DNA of 64,000 nt from Lentzea alba (lineage in GTDB: Bacteria; Actinomycetota; Actinomycetes; Mycobacteriales; Pseudonocardiaceae): positions 306,652-370,651 of the forward strand of contig NZ_JAAMPJ010000014.1 of NCBI RefSeq assembly GCF_011067745.1, read 5' to 3'. A program made the position numbers and the translations under genes. Below the pieces are notes generated by a model. The model was not told the DNA's origin and searched no databases. It saw nothing but the letters and a program-made list of their open reading frames with translations. Below are positions 62,056 to 64,000 of this stretch, one piece after another. The first letter of the stretch is position 1; the number at the start of each line of letters is the position of its first letter.

Positions 62056-63144
62056 TCAGTCCTGCGTGTCGGCCATCGCCGTAGTGAAGAGCTCGATGGA
62101 CTCAGTCAGGCCAGCGAGATCAGAGTCGAAGCCGTTAGCGAACTGCTGGAGCGACTTCATGACGCGTGAGAACGCGGGTTGAGCAAGCGCCGAGTCGTTC
62201 AGCGTGAACCTGTCGATCTGGCCCGGACCGCTTTCCTCGAAGCCCGACATCGTTCCGTTTGCGCTGCGTCGGAAGTCGCGGATGGTGTTGATCAGGCCGT
62301 AGCGGGCGAGCATCCGGTGCGCCTCGAACCCGCGGTCGAGGTTGAAATCCTCGGTGCGCTTGGCTTGAGTGAGGTAGATGCCCTCGTTGTCGTGGCGACC
62401 TGGGTAGGCCTGTGCGGTCTGGCGGAGCGCGAGGTAGGTGATGATCTCGTTGTCGGACAGAGCGTCAATCCAACCGTTGAGAAAGAACTCGACAGGGATG
62501 GTGACGACCAGCCGGCGGTTCTTCCCGGTGCCGAGGTTAGGAGGGGCGTAGTAGGTCGTGCCGTTGCCTGGGCCCTGGTTGGTGCCTTCGTCGAGGACCC
62601 CGAAGTTCTCGTATCGACCATGGACGCCCTTGGGCTTGAGTTCCACGCGGCCGCTGGCGGCGAGTCGGTCGAGCGCCCGTTTGATCTGTCGTTCTCGGTT
62701 CGCTCGCGGGATGCGTGCGTGGGTCGTCGTTTTGGTCGAGTCGACGGTGGGCAACGCGGTGAAGTCGACCCATGACGGTATGAGCGGGTTGTCGCTGTAG
62801 CGGATGGGCAACCTCGTGTTCCACCCCTTGGGCCTCGGCGGACTCACCTGGAGCTCGAAGAGTGCAAGCAGCAGAACCTGCACTGCGGCGCTCTTCGAGG
62901 AACTGACCTGCTGGATCCGGGTGCGGACAGGATGGTCTTCGGTGATCTTGAAGAGCGCCGAACGAACGGCGATCCAGGGGACGGCTTCGGTCTTCGGGTC
63001 GGGCTGCCAGAGCAGCTTGCGCTTCTTGCGCGCGGTCTCGACAACCCCAGACTCAACCAAGTCGCGTAGGCGTTCGATCCGCTTCTCGTGCCGCTCCTTG
63101 GCGGTGCGGCTCGGGGTGTCCTCAGCGGTCGTTTCCATGATCAT
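62056..63144 (-). CDS. winged-helix protein of replication-initiator-like wording
   Basis: 362 residues from ATG 63144 (ATG 63138 is an alternative). The N-terminus is charged (RTAKERHEKRIERLRDLVE), and the middle and C-terminal parts read like two winged helices: RERQIKRALDRLAASGRVEL, then PVEFFLNGWIDALSDNEIIT and EAHRMLARYGLINTIRDFRR. Such tandem winged helices occur in plasmid Rep and in phage or integrative-element replication proteins, but motifs specific to those families are not visible, so this stays tentative. Confidence 0.4.
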   Translation of the reverse strand: MIMETTAEDTPSRTAKERHEKRIERLRDLVESGVVETARKKRKLLWQPDPKTEAVPWIAVRSALFKITEDHPVRTRIQQVSSSKSAAVQVLLLALFELQVSPPRPKGWNTRLPIRYSDNPLIPSWVDFTALPTVDSTKTTTHARIPRANRERQIKRALDRLAASGRVELKPKGVHGRYENFGVLDEGTNQGPGNGTTYYAPPNLGTGKNRRLVVTIPVEFFLNGWIDALSDNEIITYLALRQTAQAYPGRHDNEGIYLTQAKRTEDFNLDRGFEAHRMLARYGLINTIRDFRRSANGTMSGFEESGPGQIDRFTLNDSALAQPAFSRVMKSLQQFANGFDSDLAGLTESIELFTTAMADTQD

Positions 63145-63334
63145 CCAAACTGGATTTCACCCTTAAGACTGACACCGATTGACCGCGCCTTAAGAGGCTT
63201 TGCCTAGGCAACATCGGCTCTGTAGCGCAGTCTATCGGTAAAAGCAGGTGGCGTGACAACCTCCTGCTCCTCACCGGATTGTTGATCTGGCAGGCACGCC
63301 GCCTGCCGGGTGAACGAAGCGTGAGGGCTAGCGA

Positions 63335-63532
63335 ATGTTGATCGTGTTGGGTGCGTGGGTCGTGTTCGTCATCGGCACGGCCGTTACGGCGGCCGGGGTC
63401 GCCTTGTTCCAGTCGGATTCGCAACGCCGTAAGGACGCACTTCAAGTGCTGCGCACGGTGCTCGGCGCGGGTACAGCGCTGGGCGTTACCGCCGGTGTGG
63501 CCATCAAGCTCCACGAGGCCGGCCTCGTGTGA
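63335..63532 (+). CDS. small membrane protein
   Basis: 65 residues from ATG 63335 with GAGGG at about 9 bases before it. The N-terminal helix (IVLGAWVVFVIGTAVTAAGV) and a second hydrophobic stretch (LGAGTALGVTAGVAI) suggest two membrane passes around a charged middle (SQRRKDALQVLRT). It is divergent from the winged-helix gene. No family is recognised. Confidence 0.5.
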   Translation: MLIVLGAWVVFVIGTAVTAAGVALFQSDSQRRKDALQVLRTVLGAGTALGVTAGVAIKLHEAGLV

Positions 63533-63654
63533 AGTAGCCGCGGCCCGCGGGCCGCGGCAGCGGACCTACAGCTGGGACGGCGAGGACTCTCGCCGTCTCC
63601 GCGCCAGCCGCCTCACGACGTCACCATGATCTGTTTCAGACGCCGTGACATTTC

Positions 63655-63906
63655 TCAGCACGCCGGTGTGACAGGTTTGGCGGTGCTGTTGTTCTTGCCT
63701 GCGAATCCTTCCGGCGGGGTGATGTCGAGGATGACTGGAGCGATGTGGAATCCGTTCTTCGACTCTGCGTCGGCCTGTCTTTGGAGGGTGGCTCGAAGCG
63801 CGTCCTTGTCCGGGTGGAGGTTCTTGGGCCACGTGCGTCCAGCAGGGCGGCGGTCGGGGTGAATCCAGTAGACGTGAGGTTCCCCCGGTAGCTCGGAGAC
63901 TTTCAA
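63655..63906 (-). pseudogene. C-terminal fragment of a paralogue of the 6-10 kb ATPase-nuclease
   Basis: About 80 residues reading VYWIHPDRRPAGRTWPKN and NGFHIAPVILDITPPEGFAG. The 6-10 kb protein ends with AYWIRPDQRPKRWSHS and HGVHITPYVLDIS in the same order, so this is the tail of a relative. The upstream (N-terminal) part is missing at about 63900, where an IS3-type transposase begins on the other strand. The insertion probably cut the gene. Confidence 0.7.
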
Positions 63907-63939
63907 GCATGGTCCGATAGGACCTGAAGGGAGTCGTCC

Positions 63940-64000
63940 GTGGCACCACCGAAGAAGTACCCCGATGAGCTGAGGGCTCGAGCGGTCAGGCTGTACCGGG
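63940..64000 (+). CDS. IS3-type transposase OrfA, N-terminus (window edge)
   Basis: The frame from GTG 63940 (AGGGAG 7 bases before) starts VAPPKKYPDELRARAVRLYR, the standard beginning of IS3-family OrfA helix-turn-helix proteins. The rest is outside the window. The element's left end should lie between 63900 and 63940. Confidence 0.75.
   Translation, partial: MAPPKKYPDELRARAVRLYR

Noticed and set aside
63205..63300. tRNA-like stretch GTAGCGCAGTCTATCGGTAA
   Set aside because: D-stem pairing fails, and no anticodon arm or T-arm with TTCGA follows at the right distance.
1..64000. CRISPR array or cas genes
   Set aside because: No regularly spaced short repeats and no Cas-like proteins were seen; the only direct repeat of note is the single pair of 39-base copies 27 kb apart.

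Overview
The window is high-GC, actinomycete-type DNA. GTG starts are frequent, ribosome-binding sites are GGAGG-like, operons are packed with 4-base GTGA/ATGA overlaps, and typical actinomycete families are present (helix-turn-helix DUF5753 regulators, NB-ARC/TPR ATPases, quartet-type tyrosine recombinases). A filamentous actinomycete, perhaps of the Pseudonocardiaceae, fits best; the genus cannot be fixed from the sequence. The window reads as a composite defence and mobile island. No rRNA, convincing tRNA or CRISPR array was seen.

Left part (1-11.9 kb): two DUF5753 regulators (one cut by the window edge), a Gabija-type pair on the minus strand (GajB-like UvrD helicase, GajA-like OLD ATPase/TOPRIM nuclease), a plus-strand 1331-residue P-loop ATPase with a C-terminal PD-(D/E)xK nuclease signature, and a minus-strand HEPN-like protein. 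A repeated intergenic block (hairpin, 39-base repeat, terminator hairpin) lies at 11.72-11.89 kb.

Middle part (12.1-39.3 kb): an AT-richer two-gene unit encodes a membrane-anchored protein and an RlmN/Cfr-like radical SAM enzyme that keeps the methyl-carrying cysteine but lacks the usual resolving cysteine. Then follows a 17.3-kb minus-strand operon of eight overlapping genes, which I read as the dpdE-F-G-H-I-J-K-D block of the 7-deazaguanine-DNA (Dpd) system. It contains three helicase-like proteins, a P-loop ATPase and a phospholipase-D-like nuclease, and no modification genes (dpdA/B/C) are visible. Next come a PIN-GIY-YIG fusion nuclease, a decayed spacer with a divergent third copy of the intergenic element and a DUF2075-like remnant, a glycerophosphotransferase-like protein and an NB-ARC/TPR protein. 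The second good copy of the repeated block sits at 39.17-39.34 kb, just before an AbrB-like/tyrosine-recombinase gene pair. The 27-kb stretch between the two copies may therefore be a mobile or modular unit.

Right part (39.3-64 kb): after the integrase comes a minus-strand set with a DUF5753 regulator, a phosphotransferase, an ATPase, a radical SAM enzyme with a cysteine-rich tail, a 5-formyltetrahydrofolate cyclo-ligase-like protein and a broken XRE/TPR regulator, followed by an NB-ARC/TPR protein. A recombinase group (a decayed first gene, a large gene frameshifted at a 24-base palindrome, a second large recombinase and two small partners) is followed by an internally deleted Tn3-family element with 48-base inverted repeats. 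An HxlR regulator stands divergent to a redox set (DsbA/FrnE-like, NAD(P)-binding protein, short-chain dehydrogenase, DoxX, quinone-oxidoreductase-like). The end carries a PD-(D/E)xK protein, a possible replication-type winged-helix protein, a small membrane protein, a C-terminal scrap of a paralogue of the 6-10 kb ATPase-nuclease, and the first codons of an IS3-type transposase.
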